From the NCBI GenBank assembly GCA_900079695.1, contig LT599022.1:3865359-3929358 (forward strand): DNA of 64,000 nt, given 5' to 3'. This stretch comes from an uncultured Alphaproteobacteria bacterium (GTDB taxonomy: Bacteria; Pseudomonadota; Alphaproteobacteria; Rhodospirillales; Rhodospirillaceae). The position numbers were made by a program, and so were the translations under genes. Below, piece after piece: positions 54,705 to 63,884 of the stretch. Each line of letters starts with the position of its first letter. Position 1 is the stretch's first letter. The notes under the pieces are model-generated. The model was not told where the DNA came from and ran no database searches. It was given only the letters and a program-made list of their open reading frames with translations.

Positions 54705-55961
54705 ATGACCGCAAACGGAAGAACGCCCGGTCGCGACGATCGCGGCACCTTGACGATCGTGATGGCCGGCAGCGTCGTGCTCGCGCTGGCGTTCGGCGTG
54801 CGCGCGGTCTTCGGCGGGATCGTCCAGCCCTTGTCGGACGACCTGTTCGGCGGCCGGATCGAGGTGTTCTCGCTTTCGATCGCCATTCAGAATCTGGTCT
54901 GGGGCCTCGCGCAGCCGGGCTTCGGGATCGTCGCCGACAGGTTCGGCGACCGGCGCGCCTTGTGGCTCGGGTTCGTCTGCTACGTCGCCGGGATGCTGAT
55001 CTGCGTCGTGGGCACCACGCCGTTCGCGCAGCATCTCGGCGCGGGCGTGCTCGTGGGCATGGGGATTTCCGGCACCGCGTTCGGGGTCGTCCTGGCGGTG
55101 GTCGGGCGGGCGGCGCCGGAGGAGAAACGCGGCCGCTATCTCGGGATCACCTCGGCCATGGGGTCCACCGGACAGGTCGTCCTGCCGCTTCTGGTGTCGT
55201 GGTTGGTCTCGTGGGTCGACTGGCGGACGACGCTGGTCGTCGTCACCTTTGCGCTCGCCCCCATGGCTCTGTGCATTCCCTTTCTCCGCGCGCAAGCCGG
55301 TTCGAACCTGCGCGGTGCGGACGGCGTTTCGATCGCGCAGACGGTCGGAAGGGCGTTCGGACACTCCAGCTATACGGCGCTCAGCGCCGGGTTCTTCGTC
55401 TGCGGCTTCCATCTCGCCTTCATCACCGCGCACCTGCCGACCTACGTTCAGAATTTCTGCGTCGCGCCGGCATCCGCCGCGGAATTGCGCGCGCTGGGGC
55501 TTCAGGCCCTCGCGCTCGCCGGTTTCGCCAACGTCTTCGGCACCCTCTACGCATCGCATCTGGGCGCCCGGTTTCCGAAGCCGTATGTGCTCGCCGCGAC
55601 CTACGCGCTGCGGGCGCTCGCGATCCTGATCTTCATCTCCCTGCCGGTGACGCCGACATCGGTGATGGTGTTCGCGCTGGCGATGGGCGGGCTCTGGCTG
55701 TCGACCGTTCCACTGACGAGCGCGCTGATCTTGACGATGTTCGGACCGCGCGCGACGGGAACCCTGTTCGGCTTCGTGTTTCTGAGCCATCAGCTCGGCG
55801 GGTTCGCGGGGGTGTGGCTCGGGGGCGTGGCCTTCGACCGTTACGCCAGTTACGACCAAATCTGGTATCTCGCGATCGGCCTCGGCATTCTCTCGGCCGT
55901 CGTGCACCTTTTCGTTCGGGAGCGTGCGGCGCCGCGCGTGGGGCTGGCCCATGGCGGATGA
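54705..55961 (+). CDS. MFS transporter
   Basis: 418 residues with twelve predicted membrane segments. The MFS loop motif appears as 'GIVADRFGDRRALWLG' after the second segment. 'GFHLAFITAHLPTYVQNF' is typical of the oxalate/formate-antiporter-like branch, suggesting carboxylate transport. It is divergent from the DUF4865-cupin gene across an AT-rich promoter region, and overlaps the next exporter gene by 11 bases. Confidence 0.88.
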   Translation: MTANGRTPGRDDRGTLTIVMAGSVVLALAFGVRAVFGGIVQPLSDDLFGGRIEVFSLSIAIQNLVWGLAQPGFGIVADRFGDRRALWLGFVCYVAGMLICVVGTTPFAQHLGAGVLVGMGISGTAFGVVLAVVGRAAPEEKRGRYLGITSAMGSTGQVVLPLLVSWLVSWVDWRTTLVVVTFALAPMALCIPFLRAQAGSNLRGADGVSIAQTVGRAFGHSSYTALSAGFFVCGFHLAFITAHLPTYVQNFCVAPASAAELRALGLQALALAGFANVFGTLYASHLGARFPKPYVLAATYALRALAILIFISLPVTPTSVMVFALAMGGLWLSTVPLTSALILTMFGPRATGTLFGFVFLSHQLGGFAGVWLGGVAFDRYASYDQIWYLAIGLGILSAVVHLFVRERAAPRVGLAHGG

Positions 55962-56550
55962 GCTTCTTCTGCTCTGGCTCGCGGCGTTTCCGCTGATGGG
56001 AAGTCCCGGACCGGCGACGATGAGCCTGGCCGGTCTCGGCACGGCCTTCGGTTTCCGCCGGAGCCTCGGCTACCTCGTCGGCATCGTCGCGGGCACGACC
56101 GTGGTCCTGCTGATGATCGCGACGGGCGTGACCGCCCTCGTCCTCGCTCAGCCGATCCTGCTCACGGCGCTGACGCTCCTTGCCGGGGTCTACATCCTCT
56201 ATCTCGCCTGGAAGATCGCCACGGCGCCGGTCGGGCCGCTCGCGCCGCGTTCGGCGCAGGCTCCGGCGTTCGTTCCGGGCTTCGGTCTGGCGATTGCGAA
56301 TCCGAAGGCCTTCGCCGCGATCGGGGCGGTCTATGCGGGGCACACCGTCGTCGCGGACGATCTCGCCGCCGACGCGGTCTATAAACTGGCCGCGCTCGCG
56401 CTCGTCATCGTCGTCGTCAACACCGCATGGCTGGCGTTCGGCGCGATCTTTTCGAGAATGTTGACGAATCCCGCGATCGGACGCGCCGTGAACGTGATGT
56501 TCGCCGTGATGCTGGTGGCGTCCGTCGGGTTCGCCCTGCTCGCCGCCTGA
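55951..56550 (+). CDS. LysE/RhtB-family exporter (second copy)
   Basis: 199 residues with about six membrane segments. 'FPLMGSPGPATMSLAGLGTAFGFRRSLGYLVGIVAGT' is the signature, and 'GFGLAIANPKAFAAIGAVYAG' the second motif. Its start lies inside the MFS gene, so the two are translationally coupled and probably co-regulated. It ends 33 bases before a convergent LysR gene. Confidence 0.9.
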   Translation: MADELLLLWLAAFPLMGSPGPATMSLAGLGTAFGFRRSLGYLVGIVAGTTVVLLMIATGVTALVLAQPILLTALTLLAGVYILYLAWKIATAPVGPLAPRSAQAPAFVPGFGLAIANPKAFAAIGAVYAGHTVVADDLAADAVYKLAALALVIVVVNTAWLAFGAIFSRMLTNPAIGRAVNVMFAVMLVASVGFALLAA

Positions 56551-56583
56551 CGACGGTCGTCGGCCTCCCCGGGGGGACGGAAT

Positions 56584-57531
56584 TCATCGGGAATGCCCGC
56601 CACGATGCCGACCGTCTCGGGCCGGATCTCCGGCGCGGCCGAAGAGATTTTCCGCCATGAAGTCGACGAAGACGCGCAGCTTCGGCGACAGGTACCGGCT
56701 CGACGGCCAAAGGATGCGGAAGGTTCCGGAATGCCGGATCGCGCCGTCGAGGACGCTGACGAGCGTTCCCTCCGAGAGCCGGTCGCGCACCGCGAAATCC
56801 GGTAGACAGGCGAGCCCGAGGCCGCGCTCGGCCATATCCAGCAGAGGCTCGACGGCGCTCGAGACGGCCGCTCGCGGGAGGCTTTCGACCGGCGGGCCTT
56901 CCGTTCCGGCGACGAACCAGTCCTCCAACTTGCCGGTCGACGGATAGCGGTGGAGCAGGCAGCGGTGGGTGGCCAGATCGGCGGGCGTGCACGGAACGCC
57001 GGAGGTCCGGAAATAGGCCGGCGCGCCGACCAGCTTGTAGGAAAACTCCCCGAGGGATCGCGTCATGAGCCTGGAATCGCTCGCTTCGCCGGTGCGGATC
57101 ACGGCGTCGAACCCTTCCTCGATCACGTCGACGAGGCGGTCGGTGAAGTCGAGGTCGAGTTCGATTTCGGGCCAGGTCCGCATGAAGCTCGACAGGCTCG
57201 GCATCATCAGCATTCCGACCAGCGGCAGGCCGACCCGCAGGACGCCGCGCGGGTGCGCGTGCGTCTGCGACAGCTCCAGCTCGGCAGCTTCCATTTCGCA
57301 AAAGATGCGGCGGCACCGTTCGAGAAACAGATTGCCTTCCGGCGTCAGCGTGACGGCGCGCGTCGAACGATGGAACAGCCTCACGCCGAGCCGGTCCTCG
57401 AGGCGCGCGATGGATTTGCCGACGGCCGACGACGACACGCCGAGCTGTCGCCCCGCAACCGTGAAGCTGCGGGCGTCCGCCGCCTGAACGAAGACGTTGA
57501 GCGCGCCGAGGCTATCCATGGAAATCGACAT
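56584..57531 (-). CDS. LysR-family transcriptional regulator
   Basis: About 315 residues. The helix-turn-helix is 'RSFTVAGRQLGVSSSAVGKSIARLEDRLGVRLFHRSTRAVTLT' and the effector domain starts near residue 90. It belongs to the AaeR/DhaR-like branch, with 'GVLRVGLPLVGMLMM' and 'LLHRYPSTGKLEDWFVAG'. Two starts are close: ATG 57531 and ATG 57519; neither has a strong ribosome-binding site. It is divergent from an MFS exporter gene and convergent with the LysE gene; the MFS gene is the likely target. Confidence 0.88.
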   Translation of the reverse strand: MSISMDSLGALNVFVQAADARSFTVAGRQLGVSSSAVGKSIARLEDRLGVRLFHRSTRAVTLTPEGNLFLERCRRIFCEMEAAELELSQTHAHPRGVLRVGLPLVGMLMMPSLSSFMRTWPEIELDLDFTDRLVDVIEEGFDAVIRTGEASDSRLMTRSLGEFSYKLVGAPAYFRTSGVPCTPADLATHRCLLHRYPSTGKLEDWFVAGTEGPPVESLPRAAVSSAVEPLLDMAERGLGLACLPDFAVRDRLSEGTLVSVLDGAIRHSGTFRILWPSSRYLSPKLRVFVDFMAENLFGRAGDPARDGRHRGGHSR

Positions 57532-57727
57532 GATAGCGGATATAATAGTCCGAAGTGATCGGAATTGCAGCCTGTTTTTCTCTAAACGTACGGATGCCAG
57601 TTTCAGGGGCAGAGCATCGTCCGAGAGAGGTTTCCATGGCTCCTGCATCCCGAACCGTCTTCACGCCCGTCCATTTCTCCGTTCCCGCCGCGACTTGCGA
57701 AGCGACCGTCGTCGCGGGAGACGCCCG

Positions 57728-58921
57728 ATGACCGAAGCCCACGCCGTCCCGTCATACACATCCGATCGTCTTCCCTGGGGCAGTCTGCTCGCGCTTTCGA
57801 CCGCGGCCTTCGTCACGATCGTGACGGAAGCCCTGCCGGCGGGGCTTTTGCCGCAGATCGGCGCCGGTCTCGGCGTTTCCGAGTCCGCCGCGGGGCAGCT
57901 CGTCACCGTCTACGCCGTCGGTTCGTTGGCGGCCGCAATTCCGTTGACGACGTTCACGCAAGGTTGCCGTCGCCGTCCGCTCCTGCTCGCCGCGATCGCC
58001 GGATTTCTCGTCGCGAACACCATCACCGCGGTTTCGGGAAGCTACGGCCTGACGCTGGCCGCCCGCTTCGTGGCGGGGGTTTCCGCGGGGCTGCTCTGGG
58101 CGCTGGTCGCCGGTTACGCGGCGCGGATGGCGCCCGAGCATCTCAAGGGCCGCGCGATCGCGGTTGCGATGGCGGGAACGCCGCTGGCGCTCTCGCTCGG
58201 CGTCCCGGCCGGAACCTTTCTCGGCACGGTGATCGGCTGGCGGGCCTGTTTCGGCCTGATGAGCGGGCTCACCGTGATTCTGGTCGTCTGGGTGCGGGCC
58301 GGAGTCCCCGATTTCGCGGGCGAGCCCGCGGGCACGCGTCGATCGCTGGTGAGCGTCGTCACGCAGCCGGGAATTCGACCGGTGCTCTTCGTCGTGCTCG
58401 CCTACGTGCTCGCCCACAACATCCTCTACACCTATATCGCACCGTTTCTCGACGCCGCGGGCATGGTGGAGCGGACCGACGCCGTGCTCCTGGTCTTCGG
58501 CATCGCGTCGCTGGCAAGCATCTGGATCGTCGGCGTGCTGATCGACCGTCGCCTGCGGGCGCTGACCTTGCTCAGCACCGCGCTCTTCGCCCTTTCCGCG
58601 GCGGCGCTCTGGATCTGGAGCGGCGTTCCGGCGGTCGTCTACGGCGCGTCCGCCGTCTGGGGGCTCGCGTTCGGCGGCTGCGCGACCCTTTTCCAGACGG
58701 CGAGCGCCAAGACCGCGGGGGCGGCGGCGGATCTCGCTCAATCGATGCTGGTGACGACCTGGAACGCGGCGATCGCGGGGGGTGGGCTGATCGGTGGTCT
58801 GCTGCTCGACCGGCTCGGCGTCGGGGCGTTCGCGCCGAGCCTGCTCGTTCTGCTCGTCGCGACCTTCGCCGTCGCTCTCGTCGCGCGCCGTCACGGATTT
58901 CCGGCGGATCGGCCGAACTGA
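57728..58921 (+). CDS. MFS exporter of the DHA1/AraJ type
   Basis: 397 residues, twelve membrane segments. 'TEALPAGLLPQIGAGLGVSESAAGQLVTVYAVGSLAAAIPLT' is characteristic of the DHA1 sugar/drug efflux group. 'GVPAGTFLGTVIGWRACF' is the antiporter motif C. The ATG at 57728 is used; a longer frame runs through the promoter region. It is divergent from the LysR gene with about 196 bases between. Confidence 0.9.
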   Translation: MTEAHAVPSYTSDRLPWGSLLALSTAAFVTIVTEALPAGLLPQIGAGLGVSESAAGQLVTVYAVGSLAAAIPLTTFTQGCRRRPLLLAAIAGFLVANTITAVSGSYGLTLAARFVAGVSAGLLWALVAGYAARMAPEHLKGRAIAVAMAGTPLALSLGVPAGTFLGTVIGWRACFGLMSGLTVILVVWVRAGVPDFAGEPAGTRRSLVSVVTQPGIRPVLFVVLAYVLAHNILYTYIAPFLDAAGMVERTDAVLLVFGIASLASIWIVGVLIDRRLRALTLLSTALFALSAAALWIWSGVPAVVYGASAVWGLAFGGCATLFQTASAKTAGAAADLAQSMLVTTWNAAIAGGGLIGGLLLDRLGVGAFAPSLLVLLVATFAVALVARRHGFPADRPN

Positions 58922-59004
58922 ATCCCCGCATCGGGGGGGCTCGGCGCGGCCCCCTTTCGTCGGACGCGGGACCGGCGGCGGGCACGGGTCCGGAGAGGAA
59001 CGCC

Positions 59005-59733
59005 TCATTCACCCACGTCGAACGTCGTCATATAGAGTTCGAGATTGCGATCGTCTGCCAGATCCTTCGGCGTAACGACGGCCTCGGTTTTGATGCGATC
59101 CCAGCACCCTTGGCGGGACAATTCCCGCGATCGGCACTCCGGGCGCTCGCGCCAGTCGTTCAGAAGAAATTTGCGGCCCGGCTCGGTGTCGAAATTCAAT
59201 TCGCCGATTTTCCGCAATGTTCCGATCGGGAGGCCGATGTCCTTGAAGATCTTGAAAATCAACTCTGCGCCGTAAATGGCGTGGGAATCCAGACGATAGA
59301 ACGAATCGTAGGGCAGATGGTCGTAGTCGTAGGCCTTCAAGGAGGCCGGACTGTTCAGCTGTCCGGCGGGCCGGAGGTCCGTCTTCGTCACATAGATCGC
59401 GAATTTCCGATCGACCCCGACGTCGATGAAGTCCTCCAGGGGAATTTCCGCGACGCCATGCGTCGCCGCAGAGGATTGCATGACATACGGGCCGCCGCCG
59501 GTAATCCGGATGATCCCGACATGGGTGTAGGGGCTGCCCGTGGCGAGGCTTAGCGCCGTTCCTTCGAGATCCGTCCTCTCCTGGAAGATTAACGCGCCGC
59601 TCGGCGGGTCCTTGTCGAAGAAGTACGTCTCCACGATGCTTCTGCCGGTTTGCGCGAACACTTGCGCCGGAACGCCCGGTGCGGCAGTGACGACGGCGGC
59701 GGAAAGGCACGCGCCCAGGATCGTCTTCATCAA
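59005..59733 (-). CDS. YiiX/YebB-like (permuted NlpC/P60) protein lacking the catalytic cysteine
   Basis: 242 residues with an N-terminal signal-like segment ('GACLSAAVVTAAPGVPAQVFAQ'). The permuted NlpC/P60 pattern is recognisable: 'GALIFQ', 'SPYTHVGIIRITGG' with His71, and 'YDSFYRLDSHAIYGAELIFKIFKDIGLPI'. The latter aligns with the family's 'IYCSELV', where Cys is the nucleophile. Here residue 155 is Gly (GGC, one base from TGC), so the enzyme should be inactive or act as a binding protein. Two cysteines near the C-terminus (Cys201 and Cys211 region) could pair. It is probably exported. Confidence 0.75.
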   Translation of the reverse strand: MMKTILGACLSAAVVTAAPGVPAQVFAQTGRSIVETYFFDKDPPSGALIFQERTDLEGTALSLATGSPYTHVGIIRITGGGPYVMQSSAATHGVAEIPLEDFIDVGVDRKFAIYVTKTDLRPAGQLNSPASLKAYDYDHLPYDSFYRLDSHAIYGAELIFKIFKDIGLPIGTLRKIGELNFDTEPGRKFLLNDWRERPECRSRELSRQGCWDRIKTEAVVTPKDLADDRNLELYMTTFDVGE

Positions 59734-59867
59734 CGGGCCTCCGGGGGTTGGGGCAAGTCGGGTGGCGCGTCCGCCCCCGGATCGGGAAAACCGGCCTTTC
59801 CGGGGCTATCCGACGAGGGGCGACTGGCTTGCCCGACGTGCGGCGAGGGTGCAAGGATAGCCCGGAG

Positions 59868-60341
59868 TCAGACCCCCTGCGAAGGGGGGACGCTCAGTCT
59901 CTTCTCCGGCAGCGGCGAAACCGCGTAGGCGAACCGGTCGAACGCGACACGGAATTCCGGCAGGCGCGTGCCCCGCCGCGCGCGAGCCCGTGCGGGCGAC
60001 AGGACGAAGCCGTGGCTGAGACGTCCGCCGGCCCAGGCGAATTCGTTCTGGAGGATCTCCGACGTGCGGGAGACAAGCGCTTGCCGGAGAACGTTCTCAC
60101 GGTCGACGATCGCTCCGGAATAGCGAAGCTCCACTTCGCAATAGCCCCGTTGGGCGTCGCCGGCGACGACGACCAGCCGCAGTTCGCCGGTCGAGCGGTC
60201 GAAAACCGCCCAATCGGGACGGGCGTCGTGAAGACTCGGGCCGTTCCGCACGAAGAGGCGGACCGGATCGGCGGGGGAAAGCGCTTCGACGAAGCGACGG
60301 TAGCGTGCGCACACCGCGAAATCGTCTTCGTTCCCGCTCAT
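59868..60341 (-). CDS. hypothetical protein, 157 residues
   Basis: No family recognised. Soluble, no signal peptide or membrane segment. Visible features are 'RLFVRNGPSLHDARPDWAVFDRSTGELRLVVVAGDAQRGYCEVELRYSG', resembling the edge of a mixed beta-sheet, and an Arg-rich segment 'SPARARARRGTRLP'. It lies 28 bases upstream of the LOG gene on the same strand in reverse order (its stop is nearer position 59,868), so it would be transcribed after the LOG gene. Confidence 0.6.
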   Translation of the reverse strand: MSGNEDDFAVCARYRRFVEALSPADPVRLFVRNGPSLHDARPDWAVFDRSTGELRLVVVAGDAQRGYCEVELRYSGAIVDRENVLRQALVSRTSEILQNEFAWAGGRLSHGFVLSPARARARRGTRLPEFRVAFDRFAYAVSPLPEKRLSVPPSQGV

Positions 60342-60369
60342 CCAGTCCTGGGTGAAGTTGAGCAGACCG

Positions 60370-60954
60370 TCAGATTTTCGCCAGGCCGTTCGGCTTTTCC
60401 GGGTGGGGGCCTTCGGCGAGGGTGCGGAGCAGGGCGGCGGGCGTGGATTCGATCGCCAGGGTGTCGCGTTGCGCGGCGTCGAGGAAGCCTTCGGCGGTGG
60501 TGTGGCGCAGGAACCCGGCGAGAAGGTCGTAGAAGCCGCCGACGTTGAGCAGGCCGCAGGGCTTGACGTGGAGCTTGAGGTGCTGCCAGGTCCACACCTC
60601 GAACAGTTCCTCGAAGGTGCCGATGCCGCCCGGCAGCACCGCGAAGGCGTCGGAGAGCGTGGCCATCATCGCCTTGCGCTGATGCATGGTTTCCACCACG
60701 TGCAGCTCGGTCAGGCGCGGGTGGCCCACCTCGCGGTCGATCAGGAACTGCGGGATCACCCCCACCACCTCGCCGCCCGCGTTCAGCGCGGCGTCGGCGA
60801 CCCGTCCCATCAGGCCGACGTTGCCGCCGCCGTAGACGAGGCGGATGCCCTGCCGCGCCAGTTCGGCCCCGAAAGCGTCGGCCGCTTCGGCGTAGATCGG
60901 CTGCGCGCCCGGACGCGACCCGCAGAACACGCACACCGACGACAACCGCTTCAT
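60370..60954 (-). CDS. LOG-family nucleoside-5'-monophosphate phosphoribohydrolase
   Basis: 194-residue Rossmann protein of the TIGR00730/LOG family, which cleaves purine or cytokinin ribotides to base and ribose-5-phosphate. '[10 protein letters not shown]', '[19 protein letters not shown]' and '[34 protein letters not shown]' contain the signature PGGxGTxxE. Probably a general nucleotide salvage or detoxification enzyme in this bacterium. It is divergent from the GntP permease. Confidence 0.93.
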   Translation of the reverse strand: MKRLSSVCVFCGSRPGAQPIYAEAADAFGAELARQGIRLVYGGGNVGLMGRVADAALNAGGEVVGVIPQFLIDREVGHPRLTELHVVETMHQRKAMMATLSDAFAVLPGGIGTFEELFEVWTWQHLKLHVKPCGLLNVGGFYDLLAGFLRHTTAEGFLDAAQRDTLAIESTPAALLRTLAEGPHPEKPNGLAKI

Positions 60955-61133
60955 CCCGCATCACTCCTTCGAACCTGGAAAGCCGCAAATAGTACTCGCC
61001 GCGCCATGATCGGCAAGACGGATTTCGGCGGGGTCCGGCGGAATGATCCTATAAGTTGATGAAGGGGCGAAAACGTGGGAGGGTTCAGCTATGTGGCGCG
61101 CCTCCGAACGCCACGGCTGGGGAGACATCGATC

Positions 61134-62471
61134 ATGTGGCTCATCGTTTTGCTGATCCTGGCGATCGCGTTCATCATCTTCGCGACCGCCAAGCTGAACA
61201 TGCATGCGTTCCTTGCGTTGCTGCTCACCGCGTTCGGCTTCGGCATTCTCGCCGGTCTGCCGCTCAACGACGTGGTGAAGGCGGTCAACGACGGGTTCGG
61301 CGGCACCATCGGATACATCGGCATCGTCATCCTGCTCGGCACGGTGATCGGCGCCTTTCTCGAAAAATCCGGCGGCGCGTGGCGTCTCGCCGAGGGAATT
61401 CTCGAACTCACCGGCAAGCGCAACGTGCCGATGGCGATGTCGATCATGGGCTACGTGGTGTCGATTCCGGTGTTCTGCGATTCCGGTTTCGTCATCCTCT
61501 CGTCGCTCAACAAGGCGCTCGCCAAGCGCGCGGGGGTGACGCTCGCGGCCTCGGCGATCGCGCTGTCGCTCGGCCTCTACGCCACCCACACGATGGTGCC
61601 GCCGACTCCGGGGCCGATCGCCGCCGCGGGCATTCTCAACGCCGATCTCGGGCTGGTGATCATGTGGGGGCTGGGGATCGCGGCGGTGGCGGCGTTCGCG
61701 GGCTGGGTGTTCGCGGTGACGGTGGCGGCGAAGGTGGACGTGCCGCCCTACAAGGAGGGCGAGGAGCCCGCCGCGATGCCGTCGCTCGCCGACGCGCCCG
61801 GCGCGCTCAAGAGCCTGCTGCCGATCGTGCTGCCGATCGTGCTGATCGTGGTGCGGTCGATCGCGCTGTTCCCGACCAAGCCGTTCGGCACCGGCGGGGC
61901 GCTCAAGGCCATCGATTTCGTCGGCCAGCCGGTGGTCGCGCTGTTGATCGGCTTCTTCTTCGCGCTGCTGCTGCCGAAGAAGCTCGACAAGAGCATGCTC
62001 TCGGCCGGGGGGTGGTTCGGCGAGGCGCTGCTTTCGGCGGCGACGATCATCATCATCACCGGCGCGGGCGGCGCGTTCGGCAAGGTGCTGCAGGTCTCGG
62101 GGATCGCCAAGATGGTGGGCGAGGGGCTCTCGACCTATCACATGGGCATCTTCCTGCCGTTCGTGATCGCGGCGGGGATCAAGACCGCCCAGGGCTCCTC
62201 GACGGTGGCGATCATCACCACCGCCGGGATCATGGCGCCGCTGGTCGGCGCCCTCGGGCTCGACTCCGACACCGCCCGCGCGCTGGTGGTGATCGCGATC
62301 GGCGCGGGCTCGATGGTGGTGAGCCACGCCAACGACAGTTTCTTCTGGGTGGTGACGCAGTTCTCCAACATGGACGCGAAGACCGGCTACCGGCTTCAGA
62401 CCGGCGGCACTCTGGTGCAGGGTCTGGTCGGTGCGATCGCGGTGTGGATCGCCGCGGCGGTGGCGATTTGA
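61134..62471 (+). CDS. GntP-family gluconate/glycerate-type permease
   Basis: 445-residue proton symporter with about twelve to fourteen membrane segments. 'ATHTMVPPTPGPIAAAGIL', 'IPVFCDSGFVILSSLNKALAKRAG' and 'AAGIKTAQGSSTVAIITTAGI' with 'VSHANDSFFWVVTQFS' are the family signatures. The start ATG 61134 follows GGGGAGA. Gluconate is the classic substrate, but the convergent glycerate 2-kinase suggests glycerate or a similar hydroxyacid here (inference). Confidence 0.92.
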   Translation: MWLIVLLILAIAFIIFATAKLNMHAFLALLLTAFGFGILAGLPLNDVVKAVNDGFGGTIGYIGIVILLGTVIGAFLEKSGGAWRLAEGILELTGKRNVPMAMSIMGYVVSIPVFCDSGFVILSSLNKALAKRAGVTLAASAIALSLGLYATHTMVPPTPGPIAAAGILNADLGLVIMWGLGIAAVAAFAGWVFAVTVAAKVDVPPYKEGEEPAAMPSLADAPGALKSLLPIVLPIVLIVVRSIALFPTKPFGTGGALKAIDFVGQPVVALLIGFFFALLLPKKLDKSMLSAGGWFGEALLSAATIIIITGAGGAFGKVLQVSGIAKMVGEGLSTYHMGIFLPFVIAAGIKTAQGSSTVAIITTAGIMAPLVGALGLDSDTARALVVIAIGAGSMVVSHANDSFFWVVTQFSNMDAKTGYRLQTGGTLVQGLVGAIAVWIAAAVAI

Positions 62472-62505
62472 GCGGGCGCGCCGCCCGGAAACGGGCGGCG
62501 CGGCG

Positions 62506-63774
62506 TCATGCCGGGTCGACGAGGACGACGCGCAGGTCGTTGACGTTGGTCAGCGTCGGCCCGGTGATCACCAACCCGCCGACCCGCTCGAAATAGCCGT
62601 AGGCGTCGTTCTCGGCGAGGAAGGCGCGGGGGTCGAGACCGAGCTCGCCCCGCCGCCGCCATTGGTCCGGCCCGGTCCAGGCGCCGGCGTTGGTCTCGGT
62701 GCCGTCGATGCCGTCGGTGTCGCAGGCGAGCGCCCAGATTCCCGGCTGGCCCGCGGCGGCGATCGCGAACCCGAGCAGGAATTCCGAATTGCGACCGCCG
62801 CGGCCCGCTCCCTTGACCTCGACGGTGGTTTCGCCGCCCGAGAGGATGCACACCTTCTCGCCGCGCCCGAGGAAGTCGAGCGCCATGTGCGCCTGCTCGC
62901 GGCCGACCGCGTGAGCGCAGCCCTCGACGCCGTCGCCGAGATCGACGACGCGGTAGCCCGCCGAGGCGGCGGTTTCGGCGGCGGCCTTGAGGCTGGCGGC
63001 GGGGCTGCCGACGATATGATATTCCGAGCGGGCGAGACGCGGGTCGCCGGGCTTCGGGGTTTCCGACGCCGGATCGGCAAGATGGTCGCGCACCGCCGGG
63101 GGGCAGGCGATCCGGTATTTGTCGAGGATCGCGCGGGCCTCGGCGAGGGTGGTGGGGTCGGGCGCGGTGGGGCCGGAGGCGATCGTCGCCGGGTCGTTGC
63201 CGACGACGTCGGAAATCGCGAGGGTCACCACCCGCGCCGGGGCGGCGGCGGCGGCGAGGCGTCCGCCCTTGATCGCCGAGAGGTGTTTGCGCACGCAGTT
63301 GATTTCGGCGATGTCGGCGCCCGAGCGCAGCAGCGCGCGGTTGATTTCGCGCTTCGCCTCGAAATCCACGCCGTCCGCGGGCAGCGCCAGCAGCGCCGAG
63401 CCGCCGCCCGAGATCAGACACACCACCAGGTCGTCGGCGGAAAGGCCGCCGACCATCGCCAGCATCCGCGCCGCGGCGGCGCGTCCGGCGGCGTCGGGCA
63501 CAGGGTGCGCGGCCTCCACCACCTCGATCATCCGCGTCGGGCAACCGTGGCCGTAGCGCGTCACCACCAGGCCGTCGATGAGGCCGCCGCTCCAGTGGGT
63601 TTCGAACGCGCGCGCCATCGCGCCCGCCGCCTTGCCCGCGCCGACCACCACCGTGCGCCCCGCGGGCGGCTCCGGAATTTGCGGCGCGAGGCAGATTTCC
63701 GGCGCGGCGGCGGCGAGGCCGGCGTCGAGCATGTGGCGGAGAAGACGGGCGTGCGGCGTGTCGGAGGGGATCAT
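62506..63774 (-). CDS. glycerate 2-kinase (MOFRL family)
   Basis: 422-residue enzyme phosphorylating D-glycerate to 2-phosphoglycerate; older annotations call it hydroxypyruvate reductase TtuD. 'VVVGAGKAAGAMARAFE', 'LISGGGSALLALPADGV', 'INCVRKHLSAIKGGRLAAA' and 'SGGETTVEVKGAGRGGRNSEFLLGFA' (the MOFRL motif) are all present. It is convergent with the GntP permease, 34 bases apart, consistent with uptake then entry into glycolysis. Confidence 0.93.
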   Translation of the reverse strand: MIPSDTPHARLLRHMLDAGLAAAAPEICLAPQIPEPPAGRTVVVGAGKAAGAMARAFETHWSGGLIDGLVVTRYGHGCPTRMIEVVEAAHPVPDAAGRAAAARMLAMVGGLSADDLVVCLISGGGSALLALPADGVDFEAKREINRALLRSGADIAEINCVRKHLSAIKGGRLAAAAAPARVVTLAISDVVGNDPATIASGPTAPDPTTLAEARAILDKYRIACPPAVRDHLADPASETPKPGDPRLARSEYHIVGSPAASLKAAAETAASAGYRVVDLGDGVEGCAHAVGREQAHMALDFLGRGEKVCILSGGETTVEVKGAGRGGRNSEFLLGFAIAAAGQPGIWALACDTDGIDGTETNAGAWTGPDQWRRRGELGLDPRAFLAENDAYGYFERVGGLVITGPTLTNVNDLRVVLVDPA

Positions 63775-63834
63775 CGCGGCGGTTTTCCCTGTAGGGTGCC
63801 TTCAAGACTAGCACGCCGCGCGGGAAGGGGAAAC

Positions 63835-63867
63835 GAAAGCCCCCGTCGGTTGTCGACGGGGGCTTTC
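63835..63867. terminator. terminator downstream of the chemotaxis receptor gene
   Basis: GAAAGCCCCCGTCG and CGACGGGGGCTTTC form a perfect 14-bp stem with a short GTTGT loop. On the minus strand it lies 18 bases after the receptor stop and ends in T-rich sequence. Confidence 0.85.
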
Positions 63868-63884
63868 GCCGGGATGGGGCGGTT

